A DNA stretch of 46,148 nt, taken from Bacteroidota bacterium (lineage in GTDB: Bacteria > Bacteroidota > Bacteroidia > Chitinophagales > Chitinophagaceae). A model generated the notes under the pieces. It was not told where the DNA came from. It saw only the letters and a list, made by a program, of their open reading frames with translations, and ran no database searches. Both the position numbers and the translations under genes were made by a program. The DNA lies in NCBI GenBank assembly GCA_018267675.1, contig JAFDYA010000086.1:1-46148 (forward strand), read 5' to 3'. Positions 1 through 8,573 of this stretch are shown in pieces. Positions within the stretch are counted from its first letter, which is position 1; every line of letters begins with the position of its first letter.

Positions 1-7
1 ATTTTGG

Positions 8-1444
8 ATGATGAAATTCCTGATTGGGCTCTTGTCGCTGCTCTTGAGCATTAATGTTGCTGCACAGCAAATCCATTTCTCCAAAGCAGAACAATATGAC
101 TATCGGAATGGTGATTACAGTGTAGTTGGCAAGGTGGGCGGGCTTTTGTACACCTATCGGGCTAACAAAGGCAACTACTACCTAGATGCATACAACGACA
201 GTATGCAACGCGAGCACACTGTAGTTTTAGACTTCTTCCCCACAAAAATTTACCAAACACAATTCATCAATTACCCGGACAAGATTATCGTCCTCTACCA
301 GGCGATTGAACGAGGGAAAGTTATCCAATATGCTGCGCTCCTCAACGAAAAGGGCCTGTTGCAGGGACGACCTTTAGTCTTGGACGAGGCAAGAACCGGC
401 ATCTTTGGAGCAAGTGGTAGCTACTTCAATAGTGCGATTTCAGAAAATAAAGACCAGATTGCGATATACAGAGTCGGGGTAAAAAATAAGCAGCTCAATC
501 TATCCTGCAACTTTCTAAACAGTCAATTGGAAAAGCAGGGGCGGCTTGAAAAAAATTATGATACACACGGCAATGAAGACATACAAGCTGCCCTATTGGA
601 CAATGCCGGGAATCTCTATCTGCCAGTACTGAGCAATTCAAAGGAAGGAGGAAACATCCTTGTAATAGAAAAGGCAACTAACCAAATCAACAATCACCCC
701 TTCAGCTTTGATGGTGCCCATTCGTCCGGCCTATTTTTCAAAATTGACAATCAAACAAATCAACTTTATTGCTGTGGCTTCTATGCGCAGCGAAAGAATA
801 GTACCATAGACGGTGTACTTTTCATGACCAGGAGATTGGATAGCTTTGAAAGCAAGCCAGTGCAACTCCTCAGCTTCAGCGACCGGTTGAAGGAAGCCAC
901 GGGCAATGGGCTGCGACGAGGGTTCAACAACTTCCAGGCACGACAATTAATCATCAGGAATGATGGTGGATTTGTGTTGATAGCTGAAGACTATTCTACC
1001 AGTTATAGAAATGGCGGAATGGGCTACAACGGGTATTACAGTAGCTACTACAGTCCATTTATGATGGGCGCACAAACTATCCGGGAGTATCGTTATGGGG
1101 ATATAGTAGCCCTTTCGTACAATGCAGCGGGGCAACAAGAGTTTAGTTCGTTTATCCGCAAAGACCAATATTCCGAAGAAGACGGAGGATTGTTTTCCTC
1201 TTATGCATTCTTCAATTCCGGAGGGGCGCTAGGCTTTCTTTATAATGACTACGATCGCCGCCGGTCCCAGATCACACTTGCGGGATTAGATGCATCGGGT
1301 AAAATTGCAACACATGCGCTTTATTCCGTTGGTTCATCCGATCCGGATTGGCTTCCAAGGGCTGGCAAACAAATTTCGGCCAAAGAACTGGTGGTACCTT
1401 GTTTGGAAAAGAAACAAATCTGCTTTGCTAAAATCGTACTTTAG
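8..1444 (+). CDS. Secreted protein of unknown function
   Basis: I do not recognise the family. The N-terminus has a classical signal peptide (hydrophobic residues about 3-18, cleavage near the Ala-Ala-Gln at 18-20), so the 478-residue protein is probably exported to the periplasm or surface. The mature part is rich in short beta-strand-like segments. It has a Tyr/Gly-rich stretch around residues 338-354 and no cysteine-based lipobox. There is no obvious T9SS sorting domain at the C-terminus. Two ATG codons (8 and 11) are possible starts. The next gene begins 5 bases after the stop, suggesting co-transcription with the DUF6427 membrane protein and purQ. A beta-propeller-like fold is possible but is only a guess from strand periodicity. 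Confidence 0.75.
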   Translation: MMKFLIGLLSLLLSINVAAQQIHFSKAEQYDYRNGDYSVVGKVGGLLYTYRANKGNYYLDAYNDSMQREHTVVLDFFPTKIYQTQFINYPDKIIVLYQAIERGKVIQYAALLNEKGLLQGRPLVLDEARTGIFGASGSYFNSAISENKDQIAIYRVGVKNKQLNLSCNFLNSQLEKQGRLEKNYDTHGNEDIQAALLDNAGNLYLPVLSNSKEGGNILVIEKATNQINNHPFSFDGAHSSGLFFKIDNQTNQLYCCGFYAQRKNSTIDGVLFMTRRLDSFESKPVQLLSFSDRLKEATGNGLRRGFNNFQARQLIIRNDGGFVLIAEDYSTSYRNGGMGYNGYYSSYYSPFMMGAQTIREYRYGDIVALSYNAAGQQEFSSFIRKDQYSEEDGGLFSSYAFFNSGGALGFLYNDYDRRRSQITLAGLDASGKIATHALYSVGSSDPDWLPRAGKQISAKELVVPCLEKKQICFAKIVL

Positions 1445-1449
1445 CAGCC

Positions 1450-2436
1450 GTGTTGCACCTATTGCGGTCAAATAGTCCGTATTCGATTCTCATACTGTTT
1501 ATTCTGGCACTGGTGCTCAAGCTACAGGCTTTGAATAATGCCTTGCTACCTATGCCTATCGCGGGTGCCAGCTTGTATAATGGATTTTTGGGAGGATTAA
1601 ATTGGATCATTGGCCAACACGCAATAATATATGCCATACTCGGCATCTTAATACTTTTTGCTCAAAGCCTTTATGTAAGAGGTATCGCTGTGCGCCACCG
1701 CATATTGGCGAATCAGGGCTATCTCCCTTCGTTTGTCTTTATAGTTTTGAGTTCCCTACATCCCGCGTTGAGCAGTTTTTCCATGGCACTATGGTTAAAC
1801 TGGCTTTTACTTGGTGGAGTAGATTTGATACTACAGCTTTCAAAAGCCAATGACCGACGGATCGTCCTTTTTAATATTGGCTTCCTATTTGCCTTGGGCA
1901 GTTTGTGGCATTCTTCTGCCCTTATTTTCTTCGGCTTTATGCTCCTCGCATTGCTAGTGATGCGCCCCATACGACTTCAAGAATTAGCCATTACATTGAT
2001 TGGCTTTGGATTTCCATTCTATATCACCTTCTGCCTGCTTTATCTTTTCAACCAACTACCTGTTGCAAGAAGCTGGCTTCAATTCAATCCGAAGCTACCG
2101 ACGCATCTCTCTCCCTGGTTCTATTTACCCTTAATCCTTCTGGTAGTTTTTTGCCTCCTGGTGGCTGGTCTTTTTTGGTTATCACAAAACTTTAGCAGGC
2201 TACCGGTAACAGTCCGGCGGGCATGGCAAATCATATTAATTGCCCTTTTTACCAGTAGCCTCACGGCCGTAATTTCTCCCGGCAATGCTGTTTCCGTATG
2301 GCTAATCACCCTACCTTTTCTCGCTATGTTAATTGCTCCCGCTTTAACAAGTGAAAAACGAAGCAGCTTTGCTAATTTTACCGTTTACTTCTTAATCATT
2401 TTCGCCTTCTATTGTCAGCTCCTGCTGCCTACCTGA
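1450..2436 (+). CDS. DUF6427-like polytopic inner-membrane protein
   Basis: A 328-residue, very hydrophobic protein with roughly eight to nine membrane segments and only short polar loops. The N-terminus (LRSNSPYSILILFILAL) and the overall plan resemble the Bacteroidetes-restricted DUF6427 family, whose function is unknown. The start is GTG, 5 bases after the preceding stop; no ATG lies near the conserved N-terminus, so I accept GTG. The purQ start follows 7 bases after the stop, so all three genes are probably one transcript. No catalytic motif is visible. Confidence 0.75.
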   Translation: MLHLLRSNSPYSILILFILALVLKLQALNNALLPMPIAGASLYNGFLGGLNWIIGQHAIIYAILGILILFAQSLYVRGIAVRHRILANQGYLPSFVFIVLSSLHPALSSFSMALWLNWLLLGGVDLILQLSKANDRRIVLFNIGFLFALGSLWHSSALIFFGFMLLALLVMRPIRLQELAITLIGFGFPFYITFCLLYLFNQLPVARSWLQFNPKLPTHLSPWFYLPLILLVVFCLLVAGLFWLSQNFSRLPVTVRRAWQIILIALFTSSLTAVISPGNAVSVWLITLPFLAMLIAPALTSEKRSSFANFTVYFLIIFAFYCQLLLPT

Positions 2437-2443
2437 ATATTTT

Positions 2444-3136
2444 ATGAAATTTGGAATTATCGTATTTCCCGGCTCTAACTGCGACCGCGACATGGAACAT
2501 GCCTTGCGCGACGACCTCAAGCAATCAGTAACCATGCTCTGGCACAAAGACCGCGACCTGAGTGCGTTTGATGTGGACGACTGCATCGTACTACCCGGCG
2601 GGTTTTCCTACGGTGACTATTTGCGCTGTGGCGCATTAGCCCGTTTTTCCCCCATGATGGAACAAGTAATCAACTTTGCCAATAAAGGAGGAAAAGTCCT
2701 TGGAATTTGCAATGGATTTCAGATTCTTTGTGAAAGTGGCTTGTTGCCCGGAGTACTGCTACAAAACGATCACCAGAAGTTTGTTTGTAAAAATGTATTC
2801 TTAAAAAGTCAGTCAGTAAATAACATTATCGGTGATAATGTCGGTGCAAAAATATTGCAGGTACCCGTTGCACATGGGGAAGGGCGATATCATGCAGATA
2901 CCGCAACCATGAAGGCATTGCAGGAAAATGACCAAATCATTTTTAAATACTGTAACAGCTTGGGGGAAGTGCACCTAAGCTCCAACCCTAATGGAGCCAC
3001 AGACAATATTGCCGGCATTTGCAACGTTACGAGAAACGTATATGGCATGATGCCCCACCCAGAACGGGCTACCAGTGAAGCATTGGGCAATATAGATGGC
3101 CGGATGATTTTAGAAGCATTTACCCACATGAATTAG
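2444..3136 (+). CDS. purQ: Phosphoribosylformylglycinamidine synthase, glutaminase subunit PurQ
   Basis: Glutamine amidotransferase subunit of FGAM synthase (step 4 of de novo purine synthesis). It hydrolyses glutamine and passes ammonia to PurL. At 230 residues it has the normal length of stand-alone PurQ. Visible family motifs are the start KFGIIVFPGSNCDRD, the oxyanion region PGGFSYGDYLRCGA, the nucleophile in GICNGFQ (Cys89) and the His/Glu of MMPHPERA (His205, Glu207). So this is an intact class I amidotransferase. PurS and PurL are not in the window. It sits in a run of same-strand genes (gaps 7 and 7 bases) that are otherwise unrelated to purines. Confidence 0.96.
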   Translation: MKFGIIVFPGSNCDRDMEHALRDDLKQSVTMLWHKDRDLSAFDVDDCIVLPGGFSYGDYLRCGALARFSPMMEQVINFANKGGKVLGICNGFQILCESGLLPGVLLQNDHQKFVCKNVFLKSQSVNNIIGDNVGAKILQVPVAHGEGRYHADTATMKALQENDQIIFKYCNSLGEVHLSSNPNGATDNIAGICNVTRNVYGMMPHPERATSEALGNIDGRMILEAFTHMN

Positions 3137-3143
3137 AACAATC

Positions 3144-3593
3144 ATGAAGCATTTCTTACTCCTTAGTTTCATTTTACTACTAGGATTTCAAAGCAAAGCC
3201 GATAGTAATACCGACCCTTCCCATTGGGATATATCTGCAGTCAAGATTGAAAAAGGTCTATATCGGATTGAATTCAAAGTGTCCGTGGATCGGCCTTGGT
3301 ACATCCCCGTACTCAACCCCAATGGTGATGGAACGGTCGTGGGACCAACATTTAATTTTAAAAAGGGAGCTTATACCTTATTCGAAGGAGTAGGCGAACA
3401 AGGCATCGCTACCCAAACTAAGCTTGGTGGCGACAGCCAACCGATATACTTCTACCCATCCGGAGCCATGTTCACCCAATCTGTGAGAGCAAAACGAGGG
3501 ACAGTCATTACCGGCACCTATACCTATCAAATTATTGGCAACACCAGCCACAAACCACTTAAAACAAGTTCTTTTAAGGTTAAACTACCTTAA
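3144..3593 (+). CDS. Stand-alone DsbD N-terminal (alpha) domain-like exported protein
   Basis: A 149-residue protein with a signal peptide (residues 1-19). The mature part looks like the N-terminal periplasmic domain of DsbD-family reductases. It shares the DPxxW start and an NPNGDGT motif with residues 27-67 of the DsbD encoded 20 bases downstream (DPTTW, NPGGDGT), and the closing strand TGTYTYQIIGNT aligns with TGTLEYQVCDES of that protein. The two cysteines that carry electrons in the DsbD domain are absent here, so it is probably not redox active in the usual way. It may be a binding or accessory module for the reductase. The tandem arrangement suggests duplication of the domain. The function is inferred. 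Confidence 0.7.
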   Translation: MKHFLLLSFILLLGFQSKADSNTDPSHWDISAVKIEKGLYRIEFKVSVDRPWYIPVLNPNGDGTVVGPTFNFKKGAYTLFEGVGEQGIATQTKLGGDSQPIYFYPSGAMFTQSVRAKRGTVITGTYTYQIIGNTSHKPLKTSSFKVKLP

Positions 3594-3613
3594 ATAATTC
3601 TGCACCATCACAC

Positions 3614-5785
3614 ATGCGTTTCGTTCGACTTTTTTTCATAGCCAGTCTTTTGTCTTTTGTTGCCGGTACGGCTTGGGGGCAGATGACCGCCGACCCCACA
3701 ACATGGACTTTTGAAGCAAAAAAATCCGGAGATAATCACTACAAGCTGATCATCCACCTGAAGCTCAAAAAAGATTGGCATATCTATTCCATGAATCCCG
3801 GTGGCGATGGCACTCTGATTCCTCCTTCCTTCGCTTTTGATAAGAATCCTAATTACAAACTAATTGGGAAAACAAAAGAGTCGGGAAAACTGGAGAAAAA
3901 CAATTTCCCCGGTGTTGATGGAACTGTAAACTATTTCCTGAATACAGTGGACTACACTCAGGAGATATCTGCCAGCGCTAATGGCAAAATAACCGGCACG
4001 CTTGAATATCAAGTTTGCGATGAAAGCATGTGCCTACCGCCAAAAAAGAAAGGATTCTCCTTTGAAATTAAAGATGTACTCCCTACTGCCGACAAGGTAG
4101 ATACCACAAAGACAACAGGAGCTACAACTGCAGATAGCACAACAACAGCAAGCGCGCCCATCATCAATACCAACCAAGATTCCGGTAGCACCACCGCTGC
4201 AAACCTAGCTACCGGTGCGGCCAGAGGGTCGGCAGCAAGTACTACAGATAATGGCGCTGCTTCGGAAGCACCCAAAACCACCAATCTTTGGCTTCTCTTT
4301 GCGCTCTGTTTGGGAGGTGGCTTAATTGCTATCACTACTCCTTGTGTCTATTCAATGGTACCCATCACAGTTAGCTTCTTTACAAAAAGGAGTAAAACAC
4401 GCGCAGAAGCCATTCGAAATGCGATCTACTACTCACTGTCCATCATCATCATTTTTACAGTACTTGGGGTACTCATCTCTGCCATTTTTGGCCCTCAAGC
4501 CTTGTACAAATTGAGTAGTAACTGGGTCGCTAACCTGTTTTTCTTTGCCATTTTCGTCATTTTTGGTATCTCCTTTTTAGGGGCATTTGAGATTACCCTA
4601 CCCTCCTCCTGGACAAGCAAAACGGACTCCAAAGCCGGAACAGGAAGCTTCAAAGGGATATTTTTCATGGCGCTAACGCTCGTGATTGTGTCCTTCTCCT
4701 GCACCAGCGGTATCATTGGTCCATTATTAGTTGCAGCAAGCCGAGGCGGATTTGTAGGCCCTGCAATTGGCATGTTTGGCTTTTCACTCGGCCTAGCACT
4801 CCCCTTCACCTTTTTTGCGTTTTCACCCGGCCTTATCAATAAGATGGGCAATGCCGGCGGCTGGTTGAATCAAGTGAAAGTGACGCTGGGTTTCATTGAA
4901 ATTGGACTAGCACTCAAATTCTTTTCCAACGCAGATCTAGTAAAAGGCTGGCGCATCCTAGATCGGGAAATCTTCATTGCCATCTGGATCGTATTGGCTA
5001 TACTGCTGGGTATGTATTTGCTGGGTAAGCTCAAACTATCCCACGATGATGTGAACAAGAAAAACATGTTTGGGGTGGAATACACTTCCCTTTTCAAACT
5101 ATTCCTAGCTTTCAGTTCCTTCACGTTTGCCGTCTATCTGCTTCCGGGCTTGTTCGGTGCTCCACTCAAAGGATTAGGTCAATTCCTACCTCCTATGGGA
5201 ACACAAGATTTTGTCCTCAATACTAATGGAACAATTGCCAGCAATGGGAACACCGGCTACACCAACAATGTTGAGGGGATGCATCCTATAAAATATGCCG
5301 ACGCTATGCGCTTATATGAACCGGATGTTGTGAAGAATAATGGCTTGGTCACTTATTTTGACTATCAAGAAGCCCTAGATGCCGGTCGTAAACTCAAAAA
5401 GCCCGTAATGCTGGACTTTACCGGTATCACTTGCGTGAATTGCAGACTAATGGAGACTAATGTTTGGGCAGCACCGGAAGTGATGAGTCGTTTAAAAAAC
5501 GATTTTGTAGTCGCCTCTCTTTATTGCGATGCCAGCACAGTAAAATTACCGGAGGCGGAACAATATGACAGTAAAGCATTGGGCTATAGAGTGACCACCC
5601 TCGGCGACCGTAGTCTGGACCTTCAAGTCTCGTTGTTCAATGCTAATTCCCAACCCTTCTACTTCTTTGTTGATGAAGACGGGAAACACCTTGCAGACAA
5701 AGGGTACGGAACTAATACCGATGTAGCGGCTTTTGTTGCCCACCTGGATAATGTAAAGGCCAAATACAAGGAAATGCATCCCTAG
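3614..5785 (+). CDS. dsbD: DsbD-family thiol:disulfide interchange protein
   Basis: A 723-residue membrane reductase that moves electrons from cytoplasmic thioredoxin to periplasmic thiols. The order is: signal peptide (1-22); alpha domain (about 25-155) with the redox pair Cys135/Cys140 in YQVCDESMCLPP; a Thr/Ser/Ala-rich linker (about 160-222); a polytopic beta domain (about 223-515) with Cys244 in TTPCVYSMVP and Cys363 in FSCTSGIIGP, matching the two membrane cysteines of DsbD; and a C-terminal thioredoxin-like gamma domain with a CVNC active site (Cys607/Cys610). All six expected cysteines are present, so it should be functional. The long low-complexity linker is unusual. It follows a paralogue of its own alpha domain. 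Its role in disulfide isomerisation or in cytochrome c maturation cannot be separated from sequence. Confidence 0.93.
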   Translation: MRFVRLFFIASLLSFVAGTAWGQMTADPTTWTFEAKKSGDNHYKLIIHLKLKKDWHIYSMNPGGDGTLIPPSFAFDKNPNYKLIGKTKESGKLEKNNFPGVDGTVNYFLNTVDYTQEISASANGKITGTLEYQVCDESMCLPPKKKGFSFEIKDVLPTADKVDTTKTTGATTADSTTTASAPIINTNQDSGSTTAANLATGAARGSAASTTDNGAASEAPKTTNLWLLFALCLGGGLIAITTPCVYSMVPITVSFFTKRSKTRAEAIRNAIYYSLSIIIIFTVLGVLISAIFGPQALYKLSSNWVANLFFFAIFVIFGISFLGAFEITLPSSWTSKTDSKAGTGSFKGIFFMALTLVIVSFSCTSGIIGPLLVAASRGGFVGPAIGMFGFSLGLALPFTFFAFSPGLINKMGNAGGWLNQVKVTLGFIEIGLALKFFSNADLVKGWRILDREIFIAIWIVLAILLGMYLLGKLKLSHDDVNKKNMFGVEYTSLFKLFLAFSSFTFAVYLLPGLFGAPLKGLGQFLPPMGTQDFVLNTNGTIASNGNTGYTNNVEGMHPIKYADAMRLYEPDVVKNNGLVTYFDYQEALDAGRKLKKPVMLDFTGITCVNCRLMETNVWAAPEVMSRLKNDFVVASLYCDASTVKLPEAEQYDSKALGYRVTTLGDRSLDLQVSLFNANSQPFYFFVDEDGKHLADKGYGTNTDVAAFVAHLDNVKAKYKEMHP

Positions 5786-5823
5786 TTACTTTTGATTGGT
5801 TTTTTAGGAGAAGACCTAACACC

Positions 5824-7401
5824 ATGATCAAAGAAATAGTATTAGCGCTAAGCCCGTTTGAAGCTACCCAAAACGAAATTGTACGACAAGCCATTGCTGA
5901 GGCTATCGGTATAAAGCAGGATAGGATTGAAGGCTATCGCATCCATAAGCGCAGTATCGATGCTCGCTCCAAATCAAAAGGGGTACAAATCATCCAGACG
6001 ATTACTGTCTTTGTTGACGAGCCATTCCAAGAACGCGCCCCATTTGACCCGGAACTAAAAGATGTACATGGCGCACCGGAAGTAGTCATCGTAGGTGCAG
6101 GGCCGGCAGGCCTATTCGCCGCGCTGAAACTAATCAGCCTCGGCGTGAAGCCGATAATTTTGGAGCGCGGGAAGGATGTCCGTAGTCGTAGGCGTGATTT
6201 AGCACAACTCAACAAACAGGGCATTGTGAACCCGGAAAGTAACTATTGTTTTGGTGAAGGTGGAGCAGGCACCTATTCCGATGGCAAATTATACACCCGA
6301 GCTACCAAACGTGGCGATGTAGGTAGGCTGCTAGAGCTATTTGTGCATTTCGGCGCATCAGAAACGATACTTTACGAAACACATCCGCATATTGGCACCA
6401 ATAAACTCCCGCATATTATCAGTGCTATGCGCGCAGCAATTGAAGCATGTGGCGGCGTCATTCATTTTGACAAAAAAGTCAATAATCTCATCATCAAACA
6501 AGGTAAACTAGTAGGTATAGGTACTGAAGATGGCGCTCAACTCGACACGAATACCCTGATCCTGGCAAATGGTCATTCAGCTCGAGATATTTTTGAACTA
6601 CTACATCAAAAACAAATCCTGATTGAAGCGAAGCCTTTTGCCTTGGGTGTACGAATAGAACATCCTCAAGCATTGATTGATTCCATACAATACCATTGTG
6701 CCCTACGCGGCGACTACCTGCCACCTGCTGCCTATTCTTTGGTTGCACAAGCAAAAGGACGAGGGGTATTTTCCTTTTGTATGTGTCCCGGAGGCATCAT
6801 CGCACCGGCAGCAACAGCCCCCGGTGAGGTAGTCGTGAATGGATGGAGCCCCTCGAAGCGCAATAACCCCTTTGCAAATTCTGGTACAGTGGTCACGGTC
6901 GAAGACAAAGACTTTGCGAAAGCCGGATTTGCCGGACCACTCGCCGGAATGCATTTCCAGGCAATGGTAGAAAGAAAAGCATACGAACATGGTGGCGCTA
7001 ATGGCAATGTAGCCCCAGCGCAGCGTTTGCAGGATTTTGTAGCTAATAAGCTATCCAATAGTTTACCTGATTGCTCTTATCTTCCCGGACTGAAAAGTGC
7101 GTTAATAAAACGAGTATTGCCTAATGAAGTACATCAAGCATTACAAGCCGGTGTTGGCATCTTTGGCAGTAAGCTCAGAGGCTATTTGACCAATGAAGCG
7201 GTAGTGGTGGCAACCGAATCTCGAACATCCTCACCTGTGCGCATTCCTCGGGTAAAAGAGACCTTGCAGCATCCTCAGGTAGCCGGCCTTATCCCCTGTG
7301 GCGAAGGAGCCGGATACGCCGGAGGCATCATTAGTGCCGGCATGGATGGTGAGCGCTGTGCCGCAGCAGCAGCGCGATTGGTACTCGGAGCCAATGCTTG
7401 A
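5824..7401 (+). CDS. NAD(P)/FAD-dependent oxidoreductase (COG2509 type)
   Basis: A 525-residue predicted flavoprotein dehydrogenase. An N-terminal alpha/beta domain of about 85 residues precedes the FAD dinucleotide fold, with the motif VVIVGAGPAGLFAALKL (about residues 88-104) and the ribose-binding acidic residue in ILERG. Further family segments are CFGEGGAGTYSDGKLYTR, FSFCMCPGGIIAPAAT and the C-terminal FAD contact GEGAGYAGGIISAGMDG. This matches the widespread 'uncharacterized FAD-dependent dehydrogenase' family, whose substrate is not established. It starts 38 bases after dsbD and could be co-transcribed with it. It is followed by a palindrome at 7522-7548. Confidence 0.88.
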   Translation: MIKEIVLALSPFEATQNEIVRQAIAEAIGIKQDRIEGYRIHKRSIDARSKSKGVQIIQTITVFVDEPFQERAPFDPELKDVHGAPEVVIVGAGPAGLFAALKLISLGVKPIILERGKDVRSRRRDLAQLNKQGIVNPESNYCFGEGGAGTYSDGKLYTRATKRGDVGRLLELFVHFGASETILYETHPHIGTNKLPHIISAMRAAIEACGGVIHFDKKVNNLIIKQGKLVGIGTEDGAQLDTNTLILANGHSARDIFELLHQKQILIEAKPFALGVRIEHPQALIDSIQYHCALRGDYLPPAAYSLVAQAKGRGVFSFCMCPGGIIAPAATAPGEVVVNGWSPSKRNNPFANSGTVVTVEDKDFAKAGFAGPLAGMHFQAMVERKAYEHGGANGNVAPAQRLQDFVANKLSNSLPDCSYLPGLKSALIKRVLPNEVHQALQAGVGIFGSKLRGYLTNEAVVVATESRTSSPVRIPRVKETLQHPQVAGLIPCGEGAGYAGGIISAGMDGERCAAAAARLVLGANA

Positions 7402-7521
7402 CACGCTTGCTACAAATCGTCTTCCGCGAGCCCAAATTTTAGATCAATTCGACAATAGCTGGGTTTCGGAATGAACAGTCAGCTATAAGACGCTACTCAA
7501 AAAGCAATTTTGGATTGGCGG

Positions 7522-7548
7522 GTATGGCGGCGCTTCGCGCCGCCATAG
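7522..7548. repeat. Perfect GC-rich palindrome, REP-like
   Basis: TATGGCGGCG (7523-7532) is followed by a five-base spacer (CTTCG) and its exact reverse complement CGCCGCCATA (7538-7547). The pairing extends by one more C-G inside the spacer. No T-run follows on either strand, so it is not a standard intrinsic terminator. It lies between two convergent genes and looks like a short extragenic palindrome. It could act as a transcription or RNA-processing barrier. Whether it is repeated elsewhere in the genome cannot be seen here. Confidence 0.6.
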
Positions 7549-7657
7549 GAAAATCATATCCGGAAACTAGCCTCAAGTTGCGAACACGACTTGATACTAG
7601 GAACGGTTTGCATTAAGGATTGAAGAGAAAATATTGCTCCAAGAAAGGAAACTAGGC

Positions 7658-7688
7658 AAAAAAAAATCGCCCGACATAGCCGAGCGAT
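7658..7688 (-). terminator. Intrinsic terminator of the 7715-8251 lipoprotein gene
   Basis: On the minus strand ATCGCTCG (7681-7688) pairs with CGGGCGAT (7666-7673), 8 pairs including one G-U. The hairpin is followed by nine T residues (a run of A on the plus strand at 7658-7666). It lies 26 bases beyond the stop codon. Confidence 0.8.
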
Positions 7689-7714
7689 TCATTCCAAAGT
7701 ATTGTCGGTTCCCC

Positions 7715-8251
7715 CTATTTAGAAACATGGAACACCCCTTCGCTGATAGCATGTGTTTCCGAAGAAGCTGCCTTGCCAGCTGCATCAAAATAAAATGTAC
7801 CAGAACAGTGCGCAGCATCATTTTCTAGGAGAAGCACCCGGCCACCTTTGCCAACAGCGGTAGAAAATTTTGCACCATCCACCACTAAACCTGCATGAGC
7901 AACTGTGCTAGAAGTCAAATCCCAGGTCGTATTATTCCCGGCATTGGAGGGGAAGGATACCTCCAATTGATCATTCCCGATTTTTGCTGAGAGCTTCGTC
8001 ACGCCACCAAGATCAGTTACCTGCACGTCATTTGCATTGACAACGCCACCATCAATTTTTACCTGCAAATTGCCCATTCCCGAACGAGCAAAATCGTTGG
8101 TACCAGTGCCATTCAGGACTCGTTCAGTCTTTAATGGATTACCTGCGGAATTTACATTATTGGGATCAGCATCGTAGTCGCCATTCATACATGCCGACAA
8201 GGAAACTGCCGCAAATAAAGAAAGACAAGTGGCTTGGAAAGATATCTTCAT
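7715..8251 (-). CDS. Lipoprotein of unknown function
   Basis: I place the start at the ATG ending at 8251, which gives a 178-residue protein beginning MKISFQATC. It has a lipoprotein signal peptide and a lipobox LSAC, so it should be anchored to a membrane. A longer reading frame upstream lacks a sensible N-terminus, and the signal peptide fixes the start. The mature protein is rich in Asn, Gly and Val and reads as a small beta-sandwich. Two cysteines are visible, the lipid-modified one and one in AAHCSGTF. I do not recognise a family. It is monocistronic, with its own terminator downstream and the terminator of the next gene upstream. The 260-base leader holds nothing I can identify beyond a weak TATCTTTA box at 8267-8274. 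Confidence 0.8.
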   Translation of the reverse strand: MKISFQATCLSLFAAVSLSACMNGDYDADPNNVNSAGNPLKTERVLNGTGTNDFARSGMGNLQVKIDGGVVNANDVQVTDLGGVTKLSAKIGNDQLEVSFPSNAGNNTTWDLTSSTVAHAGLVVDGAKFSTAVGKGGRVLLLENDAAHCSGTFYFDAAGKAASSETHAISEGVFHVSK

Positions 8252-8512
8252 GGTTTTATTTTGCCTTAAAGATAATGATAGAAGTAAAATTTTTCGCCTC
8301 AAGTTGCCCTTAGGGAAAAAATCATTGCGATGAAACTTTTTTGAACTGCCACTACTTTTTGAAAAGCTTGCATCAGATGGGATTCTTGAAAACCGGATTC
8401 CGCAGGAGTATTTCACTGTAGCAAAGAGTCTATTTCGGACGCTGCGTAAATCGTAGCTCAGAGTGTTACCCTTGCCTATTTGCTGTTTGAAATAATTCCA
8501 CACAATCCACAT

Positions 8513-8553
8513 CTAAAAAAAGAAAGGCTGTCTCTTAACCAGAAACAGCCTCT
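8513..8553 (-). terminator. Intrinsic terminator of the 8574-9479 gene
   Basis: On the minus strand AGGCTGTTTC (8542-8551) pairs with GAGACAGCCT (8525-8534), ten pairs with one G-U and a seven-base loop, followed by TTCTTTTTTT. The stem is nearly the same as the terminator at 22065-22105. It lies 22 bases past the stop codon. Confidence 0.85.
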
Positions 8554-8573
8554 CAACTCATGAGCCAATTCGG

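Noticed and set aside
4009..4335. A 108-codon Val/Ala-rich frame opposite the DsbD linker
   Set aside because: It mirrors the Thr/Ser/Ala low-complexity linker of DsbD and has no independent support.
8252..8512. N-terminal extension of the lipoprotein at 7715-8251
   Set aside because: It would bury the lipoprotein signal peptide 87 residues inside the protein. The ATG ending at 8251 gives a normal signal sequence.
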